Below are positions 24,757 through 35,219 of a stretch of DNA of 64,000 nt, one piece after another. This DNA comes from AWTP1-13 sp963840075 (GTDB lineage: Bacteria; Pseudomonadota; Alphaproteobacteria; Rhizobiales; Hyphomicrobiaceae). Numbering within the stretch: position 1 is the stretch's first letter; each line of letters begins with the position of its first letter. Where the stretch lies: the NCBI GenBank assembly GCA_963840075.1, contig CAWIXS010000027.1:124001-188000 (forward strand), given 5' to 3'. A program made the position numbers and the translations under genes. Under the pieces are notes generated by a model. That model made no database searches and was not told the origin of the DNA. It saw nothing but the letters and a program-made list of their open reading frames with translations.

Positions 24757-27700
24757 ATGATCACCACCACAAAACCCCGGAAATCTGCCAAGCCTGCCGC
24801 CGTCTGCTCGGTGCCGGAGGGCGAGCCCGTGCCCGTCATCAAGGGCAGCCACGTCTACCTGATCGACGGCTCCGGCTATATCTTCCGCGCCTTTCACGCG
24901 CTCCCGCCCCTCACGCGCCGTTCCGATCAGATGCCCATGGGGGCAGTGCACGGCTTCTGCGCCATGCTGTGGAAGCTGCTCCAGGACTCGCGCAAGTCGG
25001 CCGGGCCGACGCATCTCGCCGTCGTTTTCGACTACAGTGAGAAGACCTTCCGCAACCAGATCTACCAGGATTACAAGGCTCACCGTCCCCCCGCGCCGGA
25101 GGAGCTGGTCCCGCAGTTCCCGCTGGTTCGCGAGGCGGTGAAGGCCTTCAACGTGGCCTGCATCGAGCAGGAGGGCTACGAGGCCGACGACCTGATCGCA
25201 ACCTACGCCAGGCATGCCGTAGCCGCCGGGGGCGACGTGACCATCGTCTCGTCCGACAAGGACCTCATGCAGCTGGTCGGCTCCGGTGTGACCATGCTGG
25301 ACACGATGAAGGTGCCGCCGCGCAGCATCGGTCCGGACGAGGTGCGGGAGAGATTCGGCGTTCCTCCCGACAAGGTCGTCGACGTTCAGGCGCTCGCCGG
25401 CGATTCGACCGACAATGTGCCGGGCGTGCCGGGCATCGGCGTCAAGACGGCAGCGGAGCTGATCAACGAGTTCGGCGATCTCGACACGCTGCTGGAGCGT
25501 GCCGGCGAGATCAGGCAGCCCAAGCGGCGCGAGCGGCTGACCGAGTTCGCCCTGCAGGCGCGCCTCTCGCGGGAGCTCGTCACGCTGAAGCAGGATGTGC
25601 CGGTCACGGTGCCCATCGACCGGCTGGGCTTGCAGGAGCCCGATGCGGACGCGCTCCTCGGCTTCATGCGCGAGATGGAGCTCACCACGCTGACGAAGCG
25701 CATCGCGGAAGGCCTGGGAAAAGAAGTGCCTCCGCCGGTCGAGCGGCCCGCATATCGGTCGCCGGATGCTCCGCGCGAACCGACGGCACCGGCCGCAACC
25801 GACACGGTCGGGGCCACATCCCTTCCTGCGTCGGCTGCGAGACCGCGGGCTGCGGTGCTGGCCGCCGCCGCGGCAGCGAGGGCCGCCAGGATCGACCGGT
25901 CGCAATACGAGACGGTGACCGACCTGAAGCGCCTCGATGCCTGGATCGAGGAGGCATACACGGCAGGCCGCCTCGCCTTCGATACGGAGACCACCAGCCT
26001 CGACCCGATGCAGGCCGAGTTCGTCGGCTTCTCCATGGCCGTGGCGCCGGGCAAGGCCTGTTATGTGCCTCTCGGCCATCGCCCCGCTACGGGCGCTTTT
26101 GATTTTGCCGGCGAGGATCTGAAGCAGGTCCCCGTCCGCGATGCGCTGGCCGCCCTCAGGCGCCTGCTGGAGGACCCTTCCGTCCTCAAGATCGGGCAGA
26201 ACCTCAAGTACGATTGCCTCCTTCTCGCCCGGCACGGCATTGCGGTGGCGCCCCTCGATGACACCATGCTGCTGTCCTACGCGCTCGATGCCGGCGCCAA
26301 CAGAGAGCACGGCATGGACGCCCTGGCCGAGCGGCATTTGGGCCATACCTGCATGCCCTTCACGCAAGTGATCGAGTTTGCCCCGGGTGCCAGGAAGTCG
26401 GACAAGACCTTCGCGCAGGTGCCGCTCGCCAAGGCCACCGAGTATGCCGGCGAGGATGCCGATGTCACGCTGCGCCTGTGGATGGTCCTGAAGCCGCGGC
26501 TCGTCGCCGATCGGGTGACCACGGTCTACGAGACGCTGGAGCGACCGCTGGTGCCCGTGCTGGCCGACATGGAGCGCGCCGGCATCAAGGTCGACCGCAG
26601 CATCCTCTCCCGCCTCACCTCCACCTTCTCGCAGCGCGTGGCGCGGCTCGAGACGGAGATCTACGAGCTGGCCGGCCACAAGTTCAATCTGGGCTCGCCC
26701 AAGCAGCTGGGCGAGTTCCTGTTCGACAGCCTCAAGCTCCCCGGCGGCCGCAAGACCAAGACCGGCCAATGGGAGACGCGTGCCGGCCTGCTGGATGACC
26801 TGGCCGCCAGGGAGGACCTGCCCGAGCCCGCCCGCAAGCTCATCAACGTGATGCTGGAATGGCGCCAGCTCACCAAGCTGCGCTCCACCTATACCGAGGC
26901 ACTGCCGCAATACATCAACCCGGAGACCGGCCGCATCCATACGAGCTACGCGCTCGGCGCCACCACGACCGGCCGCCTCGCCTCCTTCGATCCGAACCTC
27001 CAGAACATTCCGATCCGCACCAAGGAAGGCCGAGAGATCCGCACCGCGTTCATCGCCGAGCCCGGCAACAAGCTCATCTCAGCGGACTACAGCCAGATCG
27101 AGCTGCGCGTGCTGGCGCACGTTGCCGACATTCCCCAGCTCCGACGCGCCTTTGCCGAAGGCCTCGACATCCATGCCATGACCGCCTCCGAGATGTTCAG
27201 CGTTCCCATCAAGGACATGCCGTCCGAGGTGCGACGGCGCGCCAAGGCCATCAACTTCGGCATCATCTACGGCATCTCCGCCTTCGGCCTCGGCGCGCAG
27301 CTCGGCATTCCGAAGCAGGAGGCGGGCGACTACATCGCCACCTACTTCAAGCGCTTTCCCGGCATCCGTGACTACATGGAGTCCACGAAAAAGCGGGCGC
27401 ACGAGCAGGGCTTCGTCGAGACCATCTTCGGCCGGCGCATCCACTACCCCGAGATCAACACCAAGAACCCCTCGGTGCGGGGAAATCTGGAACGGGCGGC
27501 AATCAATGCGCCGATCCAGGGCTCCGCTGCCGACATCATCCGCCGCGCCATGATTCGCATGCCGGAAGCACTGCGGCAGGCTCGCCTCGACTCCGTGCGC
27601 ATGCTTCTGCAGGTCCACGACGAGCTCGTGCTCGAGGCCAAGGCTGGAGATGTCGAGAACGCGCTCGGCACCATCACCCGGGTCATGGAAGGAGCGGCCG

Positions 27701-27774
27701 AGCCTGCAGTTCGTCTCGCTGTCCCGGTGCACGTGGACGCGAAGGCGGCAGACAATTGGGAAGCCGCGCACTAG
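24757..27774 (+). CDS. polA: DNA polymerase I
   Basis: A complete 1005-residue family A polymerase for Okazaki-fragment processing and repair. Three domains in order: 5'-nuclease (HVYLIDGSGYIFRAFHALPP near residue 32; EGYEADDLIATYA; helix-hairpin-helix VPGVPGIGVKTAAELI), 3'-5' exonuclease (RLAFDTETTSLDPMQ near 405, with Asp and Glu metal ligands retained, so proofreading is intact; KIGQNLKYD), and polymerase (SADYSQIELRVLAHVAD near 778, KAINFGIIYGISAFGLG, LLQVHDELVLEAK near 953). A proline/alanine-rich linker separates the first two. ATG 24757 is chosen; a GTG three codons upstream is possible. Confidence 0.98.
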   Translation: MITTTKPRKSAKPAAVCSVPEGEPVPVIKGSHVYLIDGSGYIFRAFHALPPLTRRSDQMPMGAVHGFCAMLWKLLQDSRKSAGPTHLAVVFDYSEKTFRNQIYQDYKAHRPPAPEELVPQFPLVREAVKAFNVACIEQEGYEADDLIATYARHAVAAGGDVTIVSSDKDLMQLVGSGVTMLDTMKVPPRSIGPDEVRERFGVPPDKVVDVQALAGDSTDNVPGVPGIGVKTAAELINEFGDLDTLLERAGEIRQPKRRERLTEFALQARLSRELVTLKQDVPVTVPIDRLGLQEPDADALLGFMREMELTTLTKRIAEGLGKEVPPPVERPAYRSPDAPREPTAPAATDTVGATSLPASAARPRAAVLAAAAAARAARIDRSQYETVTDLKRLDAWIEEAYTAGRLAFDTETTSLDPMQAEFVGFSMAVAPGKACYVPLGHRPATGAFDFAGEDLKQVPVRDALAALRRLLEDPSVLKIGQNLKYDCLLLARHGIAVAPLDDTMLLSYALDAGANREHGMDALAERHLGHTCMPFTQVIEFAPGARKSDKTFAQVPLAKATEYAGEDADVTLRLWMVLKPRLVADRVTTVYETLERPLVPVLADMERAGIKVDRSILSRLTSTFSQRVARLETEIYELAGHKFNLGSPKQLGEFLFDSLKLPGGRKTKTGQWETRAGLLDDLAAREDLPEPARKLINVMLEWRQLTKLRSTYTEALPQYINPETGRIHTSYALGATTTGRLASFDPNLQNIPIRTKEGREIRTAFIAEPGNKLISADYSQIELRVLAHVADIPQLRRAFAEGLDIHAMTASEMFSVPIKDMPSEVRRRAKAINFGIIYGISAFGLGAQLGIPKQEAGDYIATYFKRFPGIRDYMESTKKRAHEQGFVETIFGRRIHYPEINTKNPSVRGNLERAAINAPIQGSAADIIRRAMIRMPEALRQARLDSVRMLLQVHDELVLEAKAGDVENALGTITRVMEGAAEPAVRLAVPVHVDAKAADNWEAAH

Positions 27775-28004
27775 ATGGTCGCAGAGGCCCGTGAGGCCCC
27801 CTCTGGCCCCTCCGGTCGGCTCTGCGCCTGCCCGTAATGCCTCCCGTGTCAGGAAGGGATTGCTGTCTGGTTCGCTCACCCTTCGGGCGGTCATGCATGC
27901 ATCCGTCGTCAGATGCATGATCGGCAAACCGGCTCCAGCCGAAGGGCTGCCGGACGCCGCACCACGGCGCCCGTTGCAGGCAATGCGCGTGGCAACGGCC
28001 GCCG

Positions 28005-28319
28005 CTATTTGATGAGAAACTTCTCGATCTTGGCGCCTTCTTGCAGCTTGGCATTGAGCCAGCGCGGCTTGCGCCCGCGGCCCGTCCACGTCTCGCCCGG
28101 ATCATCGGGATTGACGTACTTCGCCGCGACGGTGCGCCCCTTGCCGCCGCGACCGCTGAAGATATCGGTGAGCTTGAACCCGGCGTCGCTGACCATCGTC
28201 TCGATTTTCTTGCGCAGGTCCGCCCGGCTGCGATCCTGGGCACTGGCCTTGGCTTTTCTCACCTTCAGCTCCAGTTCCGCCAGCTCCCGCAACGACATTC
28301 GATCCAGTTCTCTCGCCAT
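28005..28319 (-). CDS. H-NS family nucleoid protein (HvrA type)
   Basis: A DNA-bridging nucleoid protein of 104 residues that silences AT-rich or horizontally acquired genes. The N-terminal half is a coiled-coil oligomerisation domain (MARELDRMSLRELAELELKV). The C-terminal DNA-binding domain shows KYVNPDDPGETWTGRGRKPR, matching the proteobacterial H-NS signature, with the AT-hook-like GRGRKPRW. ATG 28319 is annotated; TTG at 28325 has better spacing (five bases) from the AGGGGA ribosome binding site and may be the true start. Its own gene is single and faces away from prmB. Confidence 0.92.
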   Translation of the reverse strand: MARELDRMSLRELAELELKVRKAKASAQDRSRADLRKKIETMVSDAGFKLTDIFSGRGGKGRTVAAKYVNPDDPGETWTGRGRKPRWLNAKLQEGAKIEKFLIK

Positions 28320-28325
28320 CGCCAA

Positions 28326-28756
28326 TGTGTTCCCCTTTTGCGCTCCAAATTACGGTCCCACACCTGTATTATTCAATGGCAAAGAAGAGATTAAGCCGTC
28401 AATCCCCAATCTTCGACCCGGCCTGCATCTTTAAGGCACTCGGCTCGCATGACCGATCAAGTCCAGGCACCACCATCTGTTGGAAGCGACCGAGACGGGC
28501 TGCAAACAACGGACAGCGCCAGTGTAAGAGAACGATGCCCCTTTTGGGGGAAATTTCAATCCGGTATTCTCTGGAAGCATGGGAGCAGGGAGTTCAATGA
28601 ACGCACGGATTCCGCAGGCGGCTGTAATCTCTCCTGCGTGCCTCCAGCATTCGAAAACTGCTGCGCCAGGGAAGGTGCCCGGATCACGGTGATGGATCGC
28701 CATGTCTCATATTGGGTCGATCGTCCAACGCGGTTCCCGACACCGCAAGGATTGCA
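28326..28756. other. Divergent intergenic region between hns-like gene and prmB
   Basis: About 430 bases that must carry promoters for the H-NS-like gene (minus) and prmB (plus). The end near 28340-28440 is relatively AT-rich. Short open frames exist but none is credible as a protein, and no palindromic repeat or riboswitch-like element was recognised. Confidence 0.4.
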
Positions 28757-29671
28757 ATGACAGAGCCCGAAGGACCGGAGCAGCGCCTGGAAACGGTCCG
28801 CGACTGGCTGCGCTGGGCCGTGAGCCGCTTCAACGAGGCAAGGCTCGTCTATGGGCACGGCACCTCGACTGCGCTCGATGAGGCGGCATTCCTGATCCTG
28901 CACACGCTGCACCTGCCGATCGACCAGATCGATCCGTGGCTCGATGCGCGGCTGCTGCCCGTCGAAAGGCTGGCGCTGAGAGATATCCTCAACGAACGCA
29001 TCTCGTCACGCAAACCGGCGGCCTATCTGACCAGGGAAGCCTGGATCGGCGGCTGCTCATTCTATGTCGACGAGCGGGTCATTGTGCCCCGCTCGTATAT
29101 CGGCGAGCTGTTGGGGGAGGGACTGCCGGGTGTCGTCTCCGATCGGGCAGCAATTCGGCGCATCCTCGATCTGTGCACCGGCTCCGGGTGCCTGGCCATT
29201 CTGGCGGCATTGTCGTTCCCCGAGGCCGAGGTCGACGCCAGCGACATTTCAGAAGCGGCGCTCGCCGTCGCCGAGCGCAACGTCGGCGAATACGGGCTGG
29301 ATGACCGGATCACCTTGATCAAATCCGACCTCCTCGACGGCCTGGATGGACAGCCCTACGATCTCATCCTGGCAAACCCGCCCTACGTCAGCGACGAGAA
29401 GGTAGCCGCCTTTCCGCGCGAATACGCAGCCGAGCCCATGATGGCGCACGCCGGCGGCGGCGATGGTCTCGACAGTGTCCGCCGCATTCTGGCGCAGGCC
29501 GCAGCCCATCTGACCCCCCAGGGCAGCCTCGTGGTCGAGATCGGCAGCGGTCGCGAGATCCTGGAACGAGACTATCCGCAGCTGCCCTTCCTGTGGCTCG
29601 ACACCGCGCGGAGCCAGGGCGAGGTGCTTGCCCTCGAGCGTGCTTCCATGCCTTCGAACGACGGCTTCTAG
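28757..29671 (+). CDS. prmB: Protein N5-glutamine methyltransferase PrmB (ribosomal protein L3)
   Basis: A SAM-dependent methyltransferase modifying a Gln of ribosomal protein L3. In its 304 residues the N-terminal helical domain has TVRDWLRWAVSRFNEARLVY, typical of PrmB rather than PrmC. The SAM motif I is RILDLCTGSGCLAILAAL and the catalytic NPPY loop is DLILANPPYVSDEKVAAFP, with EYAAEPMMAHAGGGDGLDSV completing the HemK family signature. Start ATG 28757 follows a weak ribosome binding site (GCAAGG). Confidence 0.93.
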   Translation: MTEPEGPEQRLETVRDWLRWAVSRFNEARLVYGHGTSTALDEAAFLILHTLHLPIDQIDPWLDARLLPVERLALRDILNERISSRKPAAYLTREAWIGGCSFYVDERVIVPRSYIGELLGEGLPGVVSDRAAIRRILDLCTGSGCLAILAALSFPEAEVDASDISEAALAVAERNVGEYGLDDRITLIKSDLLDGLDGQPYDLILANPPYVSDEKVAAFPREYAAEPMMAHAGGGDGLDSVRRILAQAAAHLTPQGSLVVEIGSGREILERDYPQLPFLWLDTARSQGEVLALERASMPSNDGF

Positions 29672-29757
29672 TCGATCTTCTGCTGACTGATATGACTTGA
29701 ACAGCAGACCCAAATGGACCAGCTAAGAGGGGCTGCGATCGAACGACGGAGGGAGAT

Positions 29758-30816
29758 GTGAGCCTGTGGAACAAGTATGAGCCCACCGCGGCCCGGACGC
29801 ACGGGCGGCCGGGGCGCGAGGTCAGGCCCACGAGCATCACCGTGGACGTGCATTCGCACGTGAAGGTCCCGCGGGCCGCCGAGCTCGTGAAGCCCCATCT
29901 CCAGCCGGCGACCGTGCCCCTGATGGCATTCGCGGATGCCGCCACCAAGGCCCTCAACCAGAAGCAGGAAGCCGATATCGCGGCGCGCGCAACCTTGGAC
30001 CAGAGGCTCGCAGACCTCGACGCCATGGGCCTCGATGCGCAGATCGTCAAGCCACCGCCGCCGCAATGCTACTACGGCGTACCGCTCGACATCGCGGTCG
30101 AAGCCGCCCACATCGTCAACGACGGCATCGCGGAGTTCGTGGGGCAAAGAGCGGATCGCCTCAAAGGCTTCGGCACGGTACCCATGCCCGATGGCCACGA
30201 AGCCGCCAAGGAGCTCGAGCGCTGCGTGAGGCAGCTGGGCTTCAAAGGCGTGCAGATCCTGACCAACGTCAACGGCAAGGAGCTGTCGGACCCCGCTTTC
30301 GCCCCGTTCTGGAAGAAGGCCGAGGAGCTGGGGGTCGTGGTCGTCATCCACCCGAACGGGTTCACCGAGGCTTCACGACTGTCGCGCTTCTACTTCAACA
30401 ATGTCATCGGCAATCCGCTGGAGACGACCATTGCCCTGCATTACCTGATCTTCGACGGCGTGCTGGAGCGCCACCCGGGCCTGAAGATCCTGGCCGTGCA
30501 CGGCGGCGGCTATCTCGCCAGCTACTCCGGCCGCATCGACCATGCCTGGGGCGCGCGCTCCGATTCGCACGGCGACCTGCCGCATCCGCCCACGACGTAC
30601 CTGCGCAGGCTCTACTTCGATACGATCGTTTTCACGCCGCATCAGCTGCAGGAGCTCGTCCGCCTCTACGGCGCCGACCATATCCTGATGGGCACCGACT
30701 ATCCCTTCGACATGGGGGACTACGACCCCGTCGGCTTCGTCTGCAACGCAGGTCTCGATGCGGATAGCGTTGCGGCGATCTGCGGCGACAACACCAAACG
30801 GCTGCTCGGGCTGTAG
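29758..30816 (+). CDS. Amidohydrolase-2 family decarboxylase/hydrolase
   Basis: A 352-residue TIM-barrel metal enzyme of the ACMSD/gamma-resorcylate decarboxylase group. Metal-site residues are visible in order: TVDVHSHVKVP (His-x-His), VVIHPNGFTE, AVHGGGYLASYSGRIDHAW and GTDYPFDMGDYDP (Asp). It probably decarboxylates or hydrolyses an aromatic or muconate-type acid; the substrate is not set by the sequence. GTG start with GGAGGGAG six bases upstream. It converges with rho, with hairpin repeats between the two stops. Confidence 0.87.
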   Translation: MSLWNKYEPTAARTHGRPGREVRPTSITVDVHSHVKVPRAAELVKPHLQPATVPLMAFADAATKALNQKQEADIAARATLDQRLADLDAMGLDAQIVKPPPPQCYYGVPLDIAVEAAHIVNDGIAEFVGQRADRLKGFGTVPMPDGHEAAKELERCVRQLGFKGVQILTNVNGKELSDPAFAPFWKKAEELGVVVVIHPNGFTEASRLSRFYFNNVIGNPLETTIALHYLIFDGVLERHPGLKILAVHGGGYLASYSGRIDHAWGARSDSHGDLPHPPTTYLRRLYFDTIVFTPHQLQELVRLYGADHILMGTDYPFDMGDYDPVGFVCNAGLDADSVAAICGDNTKRLLGL

Positions 30817-30817
30817 G

Positions 30818-30921
30818 GCGCAATAGGCCGAAGGCGCATTGCGCTCATGCGCCTTCTCCCCGGCCGATGCCGATTGTGACGAGGTCGGCTCGGTGCAATC
30901 GCGCTTGCGCACGATTGCACC
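30818..30921. repeat. Double hairpin between convergent genes
   Basis: Two strong hairpins in the 116 bases between the convergent stops of the amidohydrolase and rho: GCGCAAT...ATTGCGC with an inner GCC-GAA-GGC (30818-30844), and GGTGCAATCG...CGATTGCACC with a 10-base loop (30892-30921). Neither has a T-run. They look like REP units, and may stop or protect transcripts from both sides. Confidence 0.6.
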
Positions 30922-30932
30922 CTACGAACGGG

Positions 30933-32222
<1,290 letters not shown>

Positions 32223-32453
32223 CTGGGATCTCCGGGATGTGGAGCGGCTGCGCGGCTATGAAGGCGGGATCTGTCGAGGCGCGCGGGCCGAGGGGGAGAG
32301 GGGTGCGGAAGGAGCTTTCCGGATTTGTCGCAGCCTTTGCATGTGCCTTAACGGCTCGCAAGGGCCACACTGGCCAGCTGGATGCGGCAAGTGGTGACGA
32401 ATCACTATGTAGCACTTGTGGACCGGGAATAAAAGGCCCCGCTTGCGGCGCGC

Positions 32454-32876
32454 TCAGAACGGCCTGACGATCACCAGGATCACGATTGCAATCATGAGCA
32501 GCGTCGGCACCTCGTTCATGACCCGGTAGAAGCGCGGGCTGCGCGTATTCCAGTCGGCGGCAAAGTCCTGCCGCCACACCCCCAGGGCATGATGGTAGCC
32601 CGTGAGCAGGAGGACCAGAGCGAACTTGGCCCACAGCCAGCGATCGTTCACGACCCCGAGCGCCCAGGCGAGCCACACGCCCGAGCCCCATACGGCGACC
32701 ATGGCGGGGGTCATTATGAAATGCAGGAGGCGCCTCTCCATGACCTTGAAGGTCTCGGATTGCTTGGTGCCCTTCTCGGCCTCGCAGTGGTAGACGTAGA
32801 GCCGAGGCAAATAGAGCAGGCCCGCCATCCACGCGATGACGGCGACGACGTGGAATGCCTTCACCCAGAGCAGCAT
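32454..32876 (-). CDS. hemJ: Protoporphyrinogen oxidase HemJ
   Basis: A 140-residue four-helix membrane protein that oxidises protoporphyrinogen IX in heme synthesis, the form used by most alphaproteobacteria in place of HemG/HemY. It starts MLLWVKAFHVVAVIAWMAGL with the conserved heme-ligand His, then YLPRLYVYHCEAEKG, FIMTPAMVAVWGSG, LLLTGYHHALGVWRQDFA and NEVPTLLMIAIVILVIVRPF. It is 10 bases downstream of hemE, so two heme-pathway steps are co-transcribed. Confidence 0.94.
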   Translation of the reverse strand: MLLWVKAFHVVAVIAWMAGLLYLPRLYVYHCEAEKGTKQSETFKVMERRLLHFIMTPAMVAVWGSGVWLAWALGVVNDRWLWAKFALVLLLTGYHHALGVWRQDFAADWNTRSPRFYRVMNEVPTLLMIAIVILVIVRPF

Positions 32877-32886
32877 GCCGCGCCTT

Positions 32887-33960
32887 CTACTTCCCTTCTC
32901 TGATGAGTTTCACGAGCCGCGCCACATTTTCCGGTGGTGTCTGTGGCAGGACGCCGTGGCCAAGATTGAAAATGAAGGGCTTGCTCGAGAGCGCCGCCAG
33001 GATCTTCTCTGCCTGGCGCGCCATTTCCAGTCCACCAGCGAGCAACAGGAGCGGGTCCAGGTTGCCCTGTACGACCACCCTACCGGAAAGCTCTCGCGAG
33101 ATGAAGTCGAGGGGCACTGTAGCGTCGCAACTCACGCCGTCCACCCCGCATTGCGCCACATAGGCCGGGATGCCCGCCCCGGCACCCATCGGGAACCCGA
33201 TAATGGGAACCCCGGGATGGCGCTCCTTCACGCCCGCGACGATGGCCTTGGTCGGCTCGACGATCCAGCGCTGGAACGCGTCGCCCGACAGGCGGCCGGC
33301 CCAGGTATCGAAGACCTGCAGCACATCGGCGCCCGCAGCGACCTGGCCCGAGAGATATTCGACGGAAGCGCCGACCAGGCGCTCGATGAGCGCTGCAAAT
33401 CCCGACGCATCTGCCCTGGACCAATTTTCGACTGCCTCCCGGTCACCTGCTCTTCCCCCTCCACCCACCATGTAGGTCGCAACCGTATACGGCGCACCGC
33501 AAAATCCGATGAGAGCGACCTCATCCGGCAGGCTTTGGCGGACCTTGGCGACGACTTCGTAGACGAGATCGAGCTTGGCGCGAGTCGCGGACGGGTGCAA
33601 TCGGGCCAGATCCTGGGACGAGCGGACCGGCTCCAACAACGGGCCCGTGCCCTCCACAAACTCGACCTTCTGCCCCAGCGCGTGCGGAATGACCAGGATG
33701 TCGGAAAAGACGATGGCAGCATCCAATCCGTAGCGTCGGACCGGTTGCAGGGTAGCTTCCGCCGCTAGCTCGGGGGTGTAGCACAGATCGAGGAAGCTGC
33801 CGGCTCTGGCCCTTACCTCGTGGTACTCGGGCAGATGCCGGCCGGCTTGCCGCATCAGCCACACGGGCGGCGGAGCCAGGGCCTTCCCGGCGAATGGCTG
33901 CAACAGCCGACGCGACGCTGATGGGGGCAGCAAGGCCACGTTGTCCGGCTCCTTTTTCAA
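32887..33960 (-). CDS. hemE: Uroporphyrinogen decarboxylase
   Basis: A 357-residue cytoplasmic enzyme converting uroporphyrinogen III to coproporphyrinogen III. Family signatures: PPVWLMRQAGRHLPEYHEVR (substrate-binding Arg), YGLDAAIVFSDILVIPHALG (catalytic Asp), IGFCGAPYTVATYMV, and FNLGHGVLPQTPPENVARLV near the C-terminus. It starts MKKEPDNVALL. It heads the hemE-hemJ-rho operon and faces away from ppsR; the gap between them is the proposed replication origin. Confidence 0.97.
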   Translation of the reverse strand: MKKEPDNVALLPPSASRRLLQPFAGKALAPPPVWLMRQAGRHLPEYHEVRARAGSFLDLCYTPELAAEATLQPVRRYGLDAAIVFSDILVIPHALGQKVEFVEGTGPLLEPVRSSQDLARLHPSATRAKLDLVYEVVAKVRQSLPDEVALIGFCGAPYTVATYMVGGGGRAGDREAVENWSRADASGFAALIERLVGASVEYLSGQVAAGADVLQVFDTWAGRLSGDAFQRWIVEPTKAIVAGVKERHPGVPIIGFPMGAGAGIPAYVAQCGVDGVSCDATVPLDFISRELSGRVVVQGNLDPLLLLAGGLEMARQAEKILAALSSKPFIFNLGHGVLPQTPPENVARLVKLIREGK

Positions 33961-34355
33961 AAAGTCTAGATCTTCTAGTTACTGCTATGACTCTTAGAGG
34001 CTGGATTGTGTAGACTGATGGATGGCGAACCTGTTGCGCACAGCTCATGCACTCCCTGTGCTTGCTGACACCTATCCCTGGTTCCGGCTCCGTCTGCTAC
34101 CACAAGAGCGAGGAACGGCCACAATCTCAAAGCGTTGTTGCGAAAGTTGGACAGGCCAGCACCGCAGCAGACTTGTGGATGGATGTGTGCAACAGCTGGG
34201 TAAAGCGAGCTGGTGGCGTGTTGCACACCTGGAGCTGCGATCGCTATCCCCATTTGCCATCTTGTGCGCAGATGTGTTGAAAGACCCGGCCGCCGCCGCG
34301 AACGAAACGAGACCCGTGCCTTGGCAGGCCCGGCAAATTCTGGTCTTTTCCACCG
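33961..34355. other. Candidate replication origin (oriC) between hemE and ppsR
   Basis: A 395-base non-coding gap between divergent hemE and ppsR, the place where the chromosomal origin lies in Caulobacter and Rickettsia (hemE / RP001, where RP001 belongs to the same family as ppsR). The hemE-side end is AT-rich (33950-34015), suitable for unwinding. Nonamers related to DnaA boxes are seen: TTTTCCACC (34346-34354, one mismatch to the TTWTNCACA consensus), TGTGGATGG (34174-34182), and four of the form TTGCGCACA (34034-34042, 34184-34192, 34221-34229, 34263-34271). No TTAA-N7-TTAA CtrA site was seen. No protein-like frame is present. Confidence 0.6.
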
Positions 34356-35219
34356 ATGATCGGCCAACTTCCGAGCTCCTTCCATCTGCATCTGATCTCG
34401 GATGCAACCGGCGAGACGCTGACCACCATGGCCAAGGCGGCGGCCGTCCAGTACCCCCAGGTTCGCGCCATCGAGCATGTCCACCCCCTGGTGCGCACCG
34501 AGAAGCAGCTCGAGCGCGTCCTGCAAGAGGTCGAGGAGGCGCCCGGCATCGTCCTCTATACGGTGGTGAAGAAGACTCTGATCGCTGAAATCGAACGCCG
34601 CTGCCGGGAGCTCACGGTGCCCTGCCTGCACGTGCTCCAGCCGATCATGAAAGTCTTCGAGTCCTACCTGGGGGCGCCGCAGACCCCTGTCGTCGCCGGC
34701 CAGCATATCCTCGACGCCGACTATTTCCGGCGCATCGACGCGCTCAACTTCGCAATGGCCCATGACGACGGCCAGTTGCCGCAGGACCTGAGCGTCGCCG
34801 ACATCATCATTCTCGGGATTTCGCGTACCTCGAAGACGCCAACCAGCATCTATCTGGCCCAGCGTGGCTTCAAGACGGCGAACGTGCCCCTCGTGCCCGG
34901 AATCGAGCTTCCGCCTGCGCTGACTGAGCCACATACGGCGTTTGTCGTCGGGCTGGTCGCCAGCGCCGAGCGCATTGCGGAGATCCGGCGCAACCGCGTG
35001 CACCTCATCGGCGATCGCAATCTTGCCGATTATGTGGATCGCGGGCAGATTGCCAATGAGATTCAGTACTCGCGCCGGCTGTGCACCCGCCACGGCTGGC
35101 CGGTGATCGATGTGACGCGGCGCTCGATCGAGGAAACGGCGGCCACCATCGTCCGGCTTCGGTACGATCGCCACGAGCAGGCCGGCCCCGCTCGCCGGGG
35201 CGAGGCGGACCATGGCTGA
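34356..35219 (+). CDS. ppsR: Pyruvate,phosphate dikinase/PEP synthetase regulatory protein (DUF299)
   Basis: A bifunctional serine/threonine kinase and phosphorylase that switches PEP synthase or pyruvate,phosphate dikinase off and on. In its 287 residues: HLHLISDATGETLTTMAKAA at the N-terminus, ILGISRTSKTPTSIYLAQRG (phosphate-binding loop, about 150-170) and ANVPLVPGIELP, followed by DRNLADYVDRGQI. It belongs to the RP001/UPF0085 family. Whether the target is PPDK or PEP synthase cannot be told. It starts a tight plus-strand operon ppsR-maf-aroE-coaE-dnaQ, overlapping maf by eight bases. Confidence 0.93.
   Translation: MIGQLPSSFHLHLISDATGETLTTMAKAAAVQYPQVRAIEHVHPLVRTEKQLERVLQEVEEAPGIVLYTVVKKTLIAEIERRCRELTVPCLHVLQPIMKVFESYLGAPQTPVVAGQHILDADYFRRIDALNFAMAHDDGQLPQDLSVADIIILGISRTSKTPTSIYLAQRGFKTANVPLVPGIELPPALTEPHTAFVVGLVASAERIAEIRRNRVHLIGDRNLADYVDRGQIANEIQYSRRLCTRHGWPVIDVTRRSIEETAATIVRLRYDRHEQAGPARRGEADHG

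Noticed and set aside
24700..26940. 746-codon minus-strand open frame
   Set aside because: Antisense shadow of polA, which is complete and conserved throughout.
30818..30921. Classical intrinsic terminators for the amidohydrolase and rho genes
   Set aside because: The hairpins are strong but no T-run follows on either strand, so they are listed as repeats with possible terminating effect only.
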